Of a stretch of 54,592 nt of DNA, positions 41,599 to 48,603 are shown in pieces. The notes below the pieces were generated by a model, which saw only the letters and a program-made list of their open reading frames with translations, searched no databases and was not told the DNA's origin. Source of the stretch: Candidatus Omnitrophota bacterium (GTDB taxonomy: Bacteria > Omnitrophota > Gorgyraeia > Zapsychrales > JANLHA01); assembly GCA_023247795.1 (NCBI GenBank), contig JAHFFT010000014.1:1-54592 (forward strand), in the 5' to 3' direction. The position numbers and the translations under genes are program-made. Position 1 is the stretch's first letter, and each line of letters starts with the position of its first letter.

Positions 41599-43332
41599 AT
41601 GCTGCAAAAAAGGCAATTCACCGAGCGATATTTGATCATGGCTTGTCTCGCCCTGCTCTTGTTAGGCAGTATGATTGCTTATCACAACAGTTTTGCGGGT
41701 ACTTTCATTTTTGACGATCATACGGCGATTACCGGCAACGGAAAAATCCGTTCCTTGGCGTGGCCCTGGCAGTTTTTGCAAAACGAGCGACGGCCGTTTT
41801 TATATTTAACGTTCGCGTTGAATTATGCCGTCGGGCAACTGGACCCATTTGGTTATCACGTCGTGAATTTAGGGATCCATCTCTTGGCGGGGATGCTGTT
41901 ATTTGGCGTCATTTATGAAACATTGACGCGTTATCTGGCGCGTTTGTTTTCTTCTCGGGAAGCAATGGGCTTAAGTCTGTCGGTGGGTCTTTTATGGCTG
42001 CTGCATCCGGTTCAAACCGCCAGTGTGACCTATCTCGTCCAGCGCGCAGAATCACTGTCGGGGATGTTTTATTTTTTGACTGTTTTTTCGGCTATTCATT
42101 TTTTTCATCATCAAAAAAAGCGCTGGCTGATCTTTGCTGGAATGAGTTGCCTTCTGGGCGGGTTAAGTAAAGAGGTGATTTTTACCGCTCCGCTGGTCAT
42201 TTTGCTTTATGACCGCGCGTTTGCTGCAAAATCGTTTCGTGAATCATGGCGTCGGCATCAGACGCTTTATGTTGTCTTTTCCATGACCATGCTCGTGATG
42301 ATGACGCTGCTTTTGAGCACCCAGTCCGAGGTTGTCCCTACCGCCGGGTTTGGTTTCAAAGGCATTAGCCCCTGGCAATATTTGCTCAATCAGAGCAAAT
42401 CCATTTGCCATTATCTCAAACTGAGTGTCTGGCCGCAGCCGTTGATCTTTGATTACGAATGGCCGGTCTTAAGTGTGGCGAAGTTATGGCCGTTTGTCAT
42501 GTTTTTTTTAGTTATGTTGTCGTCTGCGATCATCGTTTATAGCAAAAATTCTATATTAGGCTTTGCGGCTTTAAGTTTTTTTGTCCTCTTAGCGCCGTCT
42601 TCCAGTTTTATCCCGTTGAAGGATTTGGTTTTTGAGCACCGTCTGTATTTGCCGTTGAGCTGTGTTGTCATTTATTTTGTTTTTGGTGGATGGTGGTTGC
42701 TGCGACAAATCGTAAAATCCAATAGCGTTCGAACATTTTTAGGGGTTGCTTGCGTGCTGGTCGTTGTCGCGGGTTTTGGCTGGTTGACCTATCAACGCAA
42801 CAAGGATTATCGCAGCGAAATGATCATGTGGCAGGACACCGCGCAAAAGATGCCGGAAAATTCCCGCGCGTACAATAATCTGGGAAAGGAATTTTTAGAA
42901 AGGGAAAAGGTCGATGAAGCGATCCTTTATCTGAAAAGGTCGGCGCAGTTGAATCCGACTTATCCGGATTGTTATGTCAATCTCTGTACCGCGTTTTCGA
43001 AAAAAGCGCGGTTTGACGACGCCTTGACTTATTGTCAGAAGGCCTTAGACCTTGCCCCTGATTACGCGGTGGCGCACAATAACCTGGGTGCCACCCTTTC
43101 CAGCCTGGGTCGATTTGAAGAATCGATCGAGCATTTTGAAAAAGCCCTTGAATTGGGTTTTAGAGAGCCTGGTGTTTATCTTAACCTCGGTATTGCCCAG
43201 GCCCAGACGGGTCAACCTTACCGAGCGATCAAAAGTCTTGAGCAATCCCTCCGATTGGATCCGCAGTTGCAAGACGCCCGCGTTTATATCCAGCAAATCA
43301 AAGAAAAATTAGCGCAAGAAAAGCCGCATTAA
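41599..43332 (+). CDS. TMTC-like multi-pass membrane protein with TPR repeats
   Basis: The protein has 577 residues. The N-terminal 390 residues contain about ten membrane helices. The first outside loop has FAGTFIFDDHTAI, with the Asp pair expected of GT-C glycosyltransferases; NERRPFLYLTFALNY, LGIHLLAGMLLFG and YLVQRAESLSGMFYF follow. This matches the bacterial proteins related to TMTC O-mannosyltransferases. Residues 415-570 are four TPR repeats (RAYNNLGKEFLEREKVDEAI, AVAHNNLGATLSSLGRFEES) that could present protein substrates. An attached sugar and acceptor cannot be predicted. The promoter and ribosome binding site (GAGGTC) are modest. Confidence 0.8.
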   Translation: MLQKRQFTERYLIMACLALLLLGSMIAYHNSFAGTFIFDDHTAITGNGKIRSLAWPWQFLQNERRPFLYLTFALNYAVGQLDPFGYHVVNLGIHLLAGMLLFGVIYETLTRYLARLFSSREAMGLSLSVGLLWLLHPVQTASVTYLVQRAESLSGMFYFLTVFSAIHFFHHQKKRWLIFAGMSCLLGGLSKEVIFTAPLVILLYDRAFAAKSFRESWRRHQTLYVVFSMTMLVMMTLLLSTQSEVVPTAGFGFKGISPWQYLLNQSKSICHYLKLSVWPQPLIFDYEWPVLSVAKLWPFVMFFLVMLSSAIIVYSKNSILGFAALSFFVLLAPSSSFIPLKDLVFEHRLYLPLSCVVIYFVFGGWWLLRQIVKSNSVRTFLGVACVLVVVAGFGWLTYQRNKDYRSEMIMWQDTAQKMPENSRAYNNLGKEFLEREKVDEAILYLKRSAQLNPTYPDCYVNLCTAFSKKARFDDALTYCQKALDLAPDYAVAHNNLGATLSSLGRFEESIEHFEKALELGFREPGVYLNLGIAQAQTGQPYRAIKSLEQSLRLDPQLQDARVYIQQIKEKLAQEKPH

Positions 43333-43375
43333 GCCATTCCCACAAATTCTCTCCTGAAAGCGTTTTCCCGGAATT

Positions 43376-43398
43376 GAGAAATTTTTAACTAATTTCTC
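43376..43398. repeat. Inverted repeat before giant gene 3
   Basis: GAGAAATT and AATTTCTC form an 8-bp stem with a 7-nt loop, 43 nt after the TPR membrane protein gene. It may terminate that gene, but the following sequence is not T-rich. Confidence 0.4.
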
Positions 43399-43415
43399 TT
43401 CGGGGGTCGTATCTC

Positions 43416-43438
43416 CTAGTACAAATATTTTATACTTT
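43416..43438 (+). promoter_or_regulatory. Upstream region of giant gene 3, shared with gene 1
   Basis: CTAGTAC followed by ATATTTTATACTTT repeats two blocks found before giant gene 1 (14711 and 14781), here overlapping each other. TATACT at 43431-43436 is the probable -10 box. A perfect GGGGACTGTCCCC palindrome sits between it and the start codon (43452-43464). Confidence 0.45.
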
Positions 43439-43451
43439 GTTAAAGAGGGGA

Positions 43452-43474
43452 GGGGACTGTCCCCAGGGGACACT
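43452..43474. repeat. REP-type palindrome in the leader of giant gene 3
   Basis: GGGGACTGTCCCC is an exact palindrome around one central base and is followed by AGGGGACACTC, a second half-site. The AGGGGA may double as the ribosome binding site for the TTG start at 43477. Confidence 0.65.
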
Positions 43475-43476
43475 CT

Positions 43477-46029
43477 TTGATAAAAAAAATGATAAGACTA
43501 GGGATTTTCAAGATACTTGATATTAGTATCCTGTTTTTCTTTTTTTTTACCAGCTGCGGGCCGGTTCCGCTGGCGCGCGGTCAGACGGTCCTTGGGCTTC
43601 CTCAGCCCGGGACCAGGGTTTCTTTAAGTCCGGCCTATCAACCGGTAATTATCCAAGGTCTGCGGGTCCATTCAGAAAATCCTTTTCTGTTCGATTTTTA
43701 TGTCGATGGCGGGGATGCCGGACATAAAGGCACTGATTTGCAGACCGATTCCGAAAGATTGATCAAATATTTTTTGGCGGCGCTGACCGTTCCGGAAGAA
43801 GAAGTGTGGGTCAATCTCTCGCCCTACGAAAAGGACCGGATTGTTCCTGACGAACTTGGTCAGACCGATATGGGGCGTGACATGCTCGCCCAGGATTATT
43901 TGCTAAAACAGATTACTGCCTCATTGGTCTATCCGGAAGATGCGTTGGGAAAGAGTTTTTGGGACAAAGTTTATAAGCAGGCCTATGAGCGTTATGGCAC
44001 CATCAACCTTCCGATCAACACATTTAACAAGGTTTGGATTGTTCCGAAAAAAGCTGTTGTTTATGAGCATGACGGCCAGGCCTTCATTTTAGAAAGTTCT
44101 TTGGAGGTGATGTTGGAGGAAGATTATTTGTCGCTCAAGCAGAACCGCAAGGATAAGGATTTGGGAACAGATCACGTCGATGACCAGGGGGTGAAAGAGC
44201 TCAATCAAATGTCGTCGCAAGTTGTCCGTGAGGTCGTCTTGCCGGTCTTGGAAAAGGAAGTGAATGGAGGAGAGAATTTCGCGCCGCTGAGGCAGGTTTA
44301 TCATTCGCTCATCTTGGCGGCCTGGTACAAGCGAAAATTGAAGGAGAGTGTGATCAATCACGCTTATACCGATCAGAAAAAAATTGCTGGCATTGATATC
44401 GATGACAAACAGATGAAAGATAAGATTTACCAACAGTACTTAGCAGCGTTTAAGACCGGGGTTTATAATTTTATCAAAGAGGAATATGATCCGCAGCAGC
44501 AGGCCGCCATCCCGCGCAAGTATTTCTCCGGCGGAACGTCGTTGGATTTTTTAAACGAACGTGCCGAACGGCTTGAGACCTTGGGCCGCGAAGCGGCCTT
44601 GGCTTCAAACAAATATCGGTATATTCTGCAACGTTTTACCAATTCCGGTTTGTATGAGATCAAAACCATCCTGGCAGATAAAAAAAATAAGGTGAAAAGG
44701 GCCTTTCAGCTTTTTACCACACAGAATTTGCCTAGCTTCCGAAATCTGTTTACAAAGGGTGTTTTGTTAACCGCGATTTTTGTCGGTCTGACCGCCCAGG
44801 AATTGCAGGCAGGCGAACGGTCTGATAAATCTCCTTTTCAGAAACTGCCGTCGATGATTCGTGATGCCAAGATTTATCCGGCCTGGGGACCGGACATGAG
44901 AGGATTTGTCGTTGCCATCCCTTTAGGAAAAATCCAGCGGCAAAAGATTAACACGGAAGATTCAAATGAATCTTCGGAGATTTGGAATACGACGGGTAAT
45001 TGGGTTGCGGTCGGGGCTGAGGTTGGTCTGGTCGTATTTATGTCACAATATTTGAATAACGACCATGACCAATTAGCGTATTTTCTGAATATCGGGGCGG
45101 GAGCCGCGTTAAATGGTTTCCAGCAGCGAGAAAGTTTATTTGACGCAAATGAAATTTTGAAAAGAAGTTTAAAATTGGCCATGCAGATAGAACTTAGCAG
45201 GAATGCTCCAGGAGGAGAAAATAATAATTACACGTCTGGCATTTTTATCAACAGCGCTGGGTTGCTGGAAGATCCTAAGTCGACAACGGTAAAAAGAATT
45301 TTAGAGATAGCTGATTTAGGAAACGATCATGCTTTGAATTTAGAGACCACGGCAGAATTTCCAGTTCCGGATTCTCCGTGGCGGTTCAGTTTGAACAATT
45401 ATGGAAAACCTTTGGATTTTGCTGGAAAGGATGAGTCAGCGGACCAATTTTCATTTCAGCCGCTAACACTGAGTGGAGTTTCTAACGGTGACGCGGAGCA
45501 AGGGAGAGCGCTGGGAGAAGATGCTTTTTTACAGACGGATAGCACCAGTGATTTGCAATTGGTGACCATTGAAATTGGCGAGGGATTTAATGCGCAGGAA
45601 GATGTTATGTCGCAATTATCTCCCGACGATCGAGATGCGTTAGCGCGTTTGGCCGGAAAGGATCCGGAAAAATTTAAAGAGGTTATAGAGGCCTTGAAGG
45701 CAGGAATAGGACCGGTCAGCTTTTATATTGAAAAAGAGAAACCAATCACAACGGATGCTTTTTTGCTTGGTGAAGATGGGGTTCATACCGTCGCGCCATC
45801 CGCGGCGACAACCTCGGCACAAGAAAAGAATGTCGGTGGTATTGACTTCAATGCTGAAAGGATCAATTTGGAAGTGCGAAATCAGGGAGAGCCGATTGAG
45901 TTTAGCCAGCAGGGGGTAGAAAATTTGAGCGTGGAAGGATTTTTACCCGTTATCATCGGCATTACGCCGGCCACGGATTTGCCGTTTGTTTTGGGGCTAT
46001 CAGCATTTTCGGAAAACGGACCGCCATAA
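43477..46029 (+). CDS. Giant-family secreted protein 3, unidentified middle
   Basis: The protein has 850 residues. The hydrophobic stretch SILFFFFFTSCGPVPLARGQ is a signal peptide, possibly lipoprotein-type. Residues about 40-360 are the shared domain (VWVNLSPYEKDRIVPDELGQ, TFNKVWIVPK, IPRKYFSGG). The middle (about 360-640) has two hydrophobic segments (LLTAIFVGLTAQEL and GAEVGLVVFMSQYL) and otherwise no family I recognise. Linker motifs EDAFLQTD (about 680) and TDAFLLGED (about 755) recur. The C-terminus VGGIDFNAERINLEVRNQG then PVIIGITPATDLPFVLGL is the clearest example of the constant C-terminal block. The TTG at 43477 has AGGGGA 6 nt upstream; ATG 43489 is the alternative. Confidence 0.75.
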   Translation: MIKKMIRLGIFKILDISILFFFFFTSCGPVPLARGQTVLGLPQPGTRVSLSPAYQPVIIQGLRVHSENPFLFDFYVDGGDAGHKGTDLQTDSERLIKYFLAALTVPEEEVWVNLSPYEKDRIVPDELGQTDMGRDMLAQDYLLKQITASLVYPEDALGKSFWDKVYKQAYERYGTINLPINTFNKVWIVPKKAVVYEHDGQAFILESSLEVMLEEDYLSLKQNRKDKDLGTDHVDDQGVKELNQMSSQVVREVVLPVLEKEVNGGENFAPLRQVYHSLILAAWYKRKLKESVINHAYTDQKKIAGIDIDDKQMKDKIYQQYLAAFKTGVYNFIKEEYDPQQQAAIPRKYFSGGTSLDFLNERAERLETLGREAALASNKYRYILQRFTNSGLYEIKTILADKKNKVKRAFQLFTTQNLPSFRNLFTKGVLLTAIFVGLTAQELQAGERSDKSPFQKLPSMIRDAKIYPAWGPDMRGFVVAIPLGKIQRQKINTEDSNESSEIWNTTGNWVAVGAEVGLVVFMSQYLNNDHDQLAYFLNIGAGAALNGFQQRESLFDANEILKRSLKLAMQIELSRNAPGGENNNYTSGIFINSAGLLEDPKSTTVKRILEIADLGNDHALNLETTAEFPVPDSPWRFSLNNYGKPLDFAGKDESADQFSFQPLTLSGVSNGDAEQGRALGEDAFLQTDSTSDLQLVTIEIGEGFNAQEDVMSQLSPDDRDALARLAGKDPEKFKEVIEALKAGIGPVSFYIEKEKPITTDAFLLGEDGVHTVAPSAATTSAQEKNVGGIDFNAERINLEVRNQGEPIEFSQQGVENLSVEGFLPVIIGITPATDLPFVLGLSAFSENGPP

Positions 46030-46075
46030 ATCAACATAGTTGTAAAATGTTTATTTTCAATATGTTATGAATCTG

Positions 46076-46084
46076 TGCTATACT
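46076..46084 (+). promoter_or_regulatory. Extended -10 element before the CxxC protein gene
   Basis: TGCTATACT (TG at 46076, TATACT at 46079-46084) lies 59 nt before the GTG start at 46144. The -35 match (TTTCAA region) is weak. Confidence 0.45.
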
Positions 46085-46143
46085 TTAATTAGCAGCCTGT
46101 GTTATTGATGCCACTGGAGTGTTGTGACAAGGAGGTGGTTGTC

Positions 46144-46428
46144 GTGAAAGGCCGTGACGACGCTTTTAAAGAATATTTGAAAAAGGTGCAGAGCATCGAA
46201 GACGATCAATGCTGGATCTGCGGCAAAACACCGGATGTGATTAAGGCCGAGTTTTATGAACGGATGAAAGATCCACCCGAGGGCATGGAACATTTGACCA
46301 TTGATGACATCCTCATCATGACGTATAAAACCAAACATCCGCTGTGCGCGTCTTGTTATTTTACGATCAAACAGAACCCTGGTTTGATCCGCGAAGTTTT
46401 AGAAAAACCGGATAACGAGATCTGGTGA
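46144..46428 (+). CDS. Small protein with two CxxC pairs (zinc ribbon-like)
   Basis: The chosen start is the GTG at 46144, because a perfect AGGAGGT ribosome binding site at 46130-46136 lies 7 nt before it. An upstream frame (GTG 46099, ATG 46108) would place that site inside the gene. The product has 94 residues, MKGRDDAFKEYLKKVQ at the start. DQCWICGKTPD and LCASCYFTIK provide two CxxC pairs about 50 residues apart, suitable for one zinc or a redox cluster. The helical segment between them is acidic. I recognise no family. The stop codon lies within a palindrome that abuts the promoter of the FIST gene. Confidence 0.7.
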   Translation: MKGRDDAFKEYLKKVQSIEDDQCWICGKTPDVIKAEFYERMKDPPEGMEHLTIDDILIMTYKTKHPLCASCYFTIKQNPGLIREVLEKPDNEIW

Positions 46429-46441
46429 TTTTAAAATCACC
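46424..46441. promoter_or_regulatory. Perfect palindrome abutting the FIST promoter
   Basis: GGTGATTTTAAAATCACC is an exact 18-bp palindrome. It contains the stop codon of the CxxC gene and touches the -35 box of the next promoter. It could be an operator for a dimeric regulator or a short bidirectional terminator. Confidence 0.5.
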
Positions 46442-46469
46442 TTGAAGATTGTGTTTGGATTGCTATAAT
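46442..46469 (+). promoter_or_regulatory. Predicted promoter of the FIST gene
   Basis: TTGAAG at 46442-46447, a 16-bp spacer, and TGCTATAAT (TATAAT at 46464-46469, extended -10). The FIST start codon is 42 nt further on. Confidence 0.65.
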
Positions 46470-46511
46470 AGTGACTTATTCAATGTTTAGGCATGGTAAG
46501 ACGCAATCTTT

Positions 46512-47693
46512 ATGCAATTCGTTTCTAAAACATCCAAGGCGCATCTCGTCGATAAAATCATTGCGGAATTAACGTCGGATCTGCAAGGAGAATTTGATTT
46601 AGCCATCCTTTTTCTCACTCCCAAAAAGCAAGATGAAGTCAAGGCGATCGTTGAGCAACTGAACGCCAAACTCAAAATCAAAAATTTTCTTGGCTGCACC
46701 GCGGCCGGGATCATCGGCAATGAAGAAGAGATTGAAGATTTTGCCGGAGCGAGTTTATTGCTGGCACGGCTGCCGGAGGTCAAGATTTATCCGTATCTCA
46801 TCGACGACGGCCAATTAGAAGGTTTGCAAAATAATAATGACTGGTATGAATTTTTCGATGTTTATCCAAACGAAAAACCGGTTTTTTTGACTTTGCCCGA
46901 CCCTTTCAATTTTGATATGGAACGCTATTTGAAGGGGATGAATGCCGCCTATCCCGGCTGCAGCATCTTTGGCGGGCTGGCCAGCGGCACGTCGTTCCCC
47001 AACGGAAATACGATGATTTTGAACAATCAATATTTTACGCAAGGGGTTGTCGGCTGCGCCTTGGTCGGAAATATCAAGGTCGATACCGTGGTCTCGCAGG
47101 GCTGCCGGCCGGTGGGGGAGACCTTCATTGTGACCAAGGTCCAGGACAATGTTGTTTATGAACTGGCCGGCAAGCCGTTTCTCGAGGTCGCCAAAAAAGT
47201 TTTTGAGAAGGCGAGTGACCGCGATAAAAGGCTCGCCCAGCAGATGCTCTTTTTGGGTATTGCTATGGATGAGTATAAGCAGGACCTGAAGCGCGGAGAT
47301 TTTTTGATCAGAGGGGTTATGGGCATTGATCAGGCGACCGGTGCCGGCATCGTCGCTGATCATGTCAAGCAAGGTCGGACCGTGCAGTTCCATTTGCGCG
47401 ACGCCCAGACCGCGACCGAAGATTTGATTGAGATGTTAGCGGGTTACCGAAAACAATTTCCTAACCAACAGCCCGCCGGGGCTTTGCTTTTTTCCTGCAA
47501 TGGGCGGGGACAACATCTTTTTAATGAACTGAATCACGACATCCGGATCATCCAAAATCATCTGGGGCCGGTGCAGGCGGCCGGCTTTTTTTGTGCCGGC
47601 GAGATCGGCCCGATCAGCGGTAAAAATTATTTGCACGGCTTTACCGACAGCATCGCATTGTTTTATCCACAGAAGGTGGGGGACAGTCCCTAA
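46512..47693 (+). CDS. FIST domain signal-sensing protein
   Basis: FIST and FIST_C domains bind small ligands and are found with signal-transduction proteins. The protein has 393 residues, a stand-alone FIST-FIST_C pair. Visible segments include LGCTAAGIIGNEEEIEDFAG, LPDPFNFDMERYLKGMNAAY, GCSIFGGLASG, GVVGCALVGNI with VDTVVSQGCRPVG (end of FIST), and FLIRGVMGIDQATGAGIVAD with ALLFSCNGRG and AAGFFCAGEIGPISGKNYLH (FIST_C). There is no signal peptide, so it should act in the cytoplasm. No output domain is fused; a partner kinase or methyl-accepting protein is not adjacent. Its last codons (VGDSP-stop) are formed by a REP palindrome. Confidence 0.9.
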   Translation: MQFVSKTSKAHLVDKIIAELTSDLQGEFDLAILFLTPKKQDEVKAIVEQLNAKLKIKNFLGCTAAGIIGNEEEIEDFAGASLLLARLPEVKIYPYLIDDGQLEGLQNNNDWYEFFDVYPNEKPVFLTLPDPFNFDMERYLKGMNAAYPGCSIFGGLASGTSFPNGNTMILNNQYFTQGVVGCALVGNIKVDTVVSQGCRPVGETFIVTKVQDNVVYELAGKPFLEVAKKVFEKASDRDKRLAQQMLFLGIAMDEYKQDLKRGDFLIRGVMGIDQATGAGIVADHVKQGRTVQFHLRDAQTATEDLIEMLAGYRKQFPNQQPAGALLFSCNGRGQHLFNELNHDIRIIQNHLGPVQAAGFFCAGEIGPISGKNYLHGFTDSIALFYPQKVGDSP

Positions 47694-47707
47694 AGGGACA
47701 GCCCCCC
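47678..47707. repeat. REP-type palindrome overlapping the FIST stop
   Basis: GGGGGACAGTCCC, a TAAA spacer and GGGACAGCCCCCC form a composite palindrome. The TAA of the spacer is the FIST stop codon. Bases 47708-47843 that follow hold no feature I can support. Confidence 0.7.
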
Positions 47708-47843
47708 GTTGTCCCCGCTATCTTAGCTTAATTCTTTCAGCCAGCCACCACAGCTTTACTTTTCCTTAATATTCTGATATAAATTAAATTCACTTTAATA
47801 AAATGCGTCACCGCTTGTTTGATCTGATAGAATTTAAAGTAGC

Positions 47844-48130
47844 TTTGCGCCTGCACTTGTCATATCTGAATAAAAAATTAAGGTAGCAAGTGCTGCGCGA
47901 ATTGTTCTAGATGATTGTTTGTAAGTTTAATGTAATTCTTTGCGCCTGTACTTGTCATATCCGAATAAAAAATTAAGGTAGCAAGTACTGCGCGAATTAT
48001 TCTAGATGATTGTTTGTTAAACTGAAGGTTATTCTTTGCGCCTGCACTTGTCATATCCGAATAAAAAATTAAGGTAGCAAGTACTGCGCGAATTATTCTA
48101 GATGATTGTTTGTTAAACTGAAGGTTATTC
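47844..48130 (+). repeat. Three tandem 95-96 bp hairpin units upstream of tRNA-Arg
   Basis: Units start at 47844, 47939 and 48035, each with TTTGCGCCTG, the same bases that start the tRNA-Arg region at 48131. Within each unit GCGC-CT-GCACTTG pairs with CAAGTGC-T-GCGC around a 27-nt loop. Unit 2 has GTACTTG and CAAGTAC instead, a compensated change that keeps the stem; unit 3 has one C-A mismatch. Each unit then carries TTCTAGATGATT, close to TTCTAGACGATT after the tRNA. No open frame fits. Confidence 0.85.
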
Positions 48131-48133
48131 TTT

Positions 48134-48207
48134 GCGCCTGTAGCTCAGGTGGATAGAGCATCTGCCTTCTAAGCAGAGGGTCGTACGTTCGAGTCGTGCC
48201 AGGCGCA
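48134..48207 (+). tRNA. tRNA-Arg (anticodon TCT)
   Basis: The 74-nt gene has acceptor arms GCGCCTG and CAGGCGC, anticodon stem TCTGC/GCAGA around CTTCTAA (anticodon TCT) and T arm GTACG-TTCGAGT-CGTGC with one G-T pair. CCA is not encoded. It is the fourth of eight hairpins closed by GCGC in an array with a spacing of about 90-96 nt. Confidence 0.93.
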
Positions 48208-48567
48208 TTCTTCTAGACGATTTTTTTATAACTTGTGGTAATGCGCACGCGTTGAATTATTTCTAAGCATTGAGAGGAAAATTCAAGTGCAGGCGCATTT
48301 TCTTGAAGGATGTCTTTTATAGCTTGTGGTAATGCGCACGCGTTGAATTATTTCTAAGCATTGAGAGGAAAATTCAAGTGCAGGCGCATTTTCTTGAAGG
48401 ATGTCTTTTATAGCTTGTGGTAAGCGCACGTGTTGAACTTTTTCTAAGCATTGAGAGGAAAATTCAAGTGCAGGCGCATTTTCTTGAAGGATGTCTTTTA
48501 TAGCTTGTGGTAAGCGCACGTGTTGAACTTTTTCTAAGCATTGGGAGGAAAGTTCAATACAGGCGCA
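48208..48567 (+). repeat. Four tandem 89-91 bp hairpin units downstream of tRNA-Arg
   Basis: Units end at 48297, 48388, 48478 and 48567, each with CAGGCGCA, identical to the tRNA 3' end. Each unit has an internal GCGCAC...TTGAA arm that pairs with TTCAA...GCGC. Units 1 and 2 pair TTGAATT with AATTCAA; unit 4 pairs TTGAACTTT with AAAGTTCAA, a compensated change; unit 3 is intermediate with a mismatch. The CAAGTGCAGGCGCA ends are the reverse complement of the starts of the upstream units. Confidence 0.85.
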
Positions 48568-48603
48568 TTTTGATTCATCATCAAGAAGGCTCACCCCAAA
48601 AGA

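Noticed and set aside
46099-46143. Longer start for the CxxC protein
   Set aside because: The longer frame would contain the AGGAGGT ribosome binding site at 46130-46136, which is placed correctly for the GTG at 46144.
47844-48567. Possible CRISPR array
   Set aside because: The units are 89-96 bp with the whole unit conserved rather than short repeats with unique spacers. Upstream and downstream units differ, a tRNA sits in the middle, and no cas gene is nearby.
48283-48594. Minus-strand open frame encoding a 30-residue repeat protein
   Set aside because: It exists only because the repeat unit is close to 90 bp. It breaks where units have 91 or 89 bp, has a poor start, and its sequence is explained by hairpin stems with paired changes.
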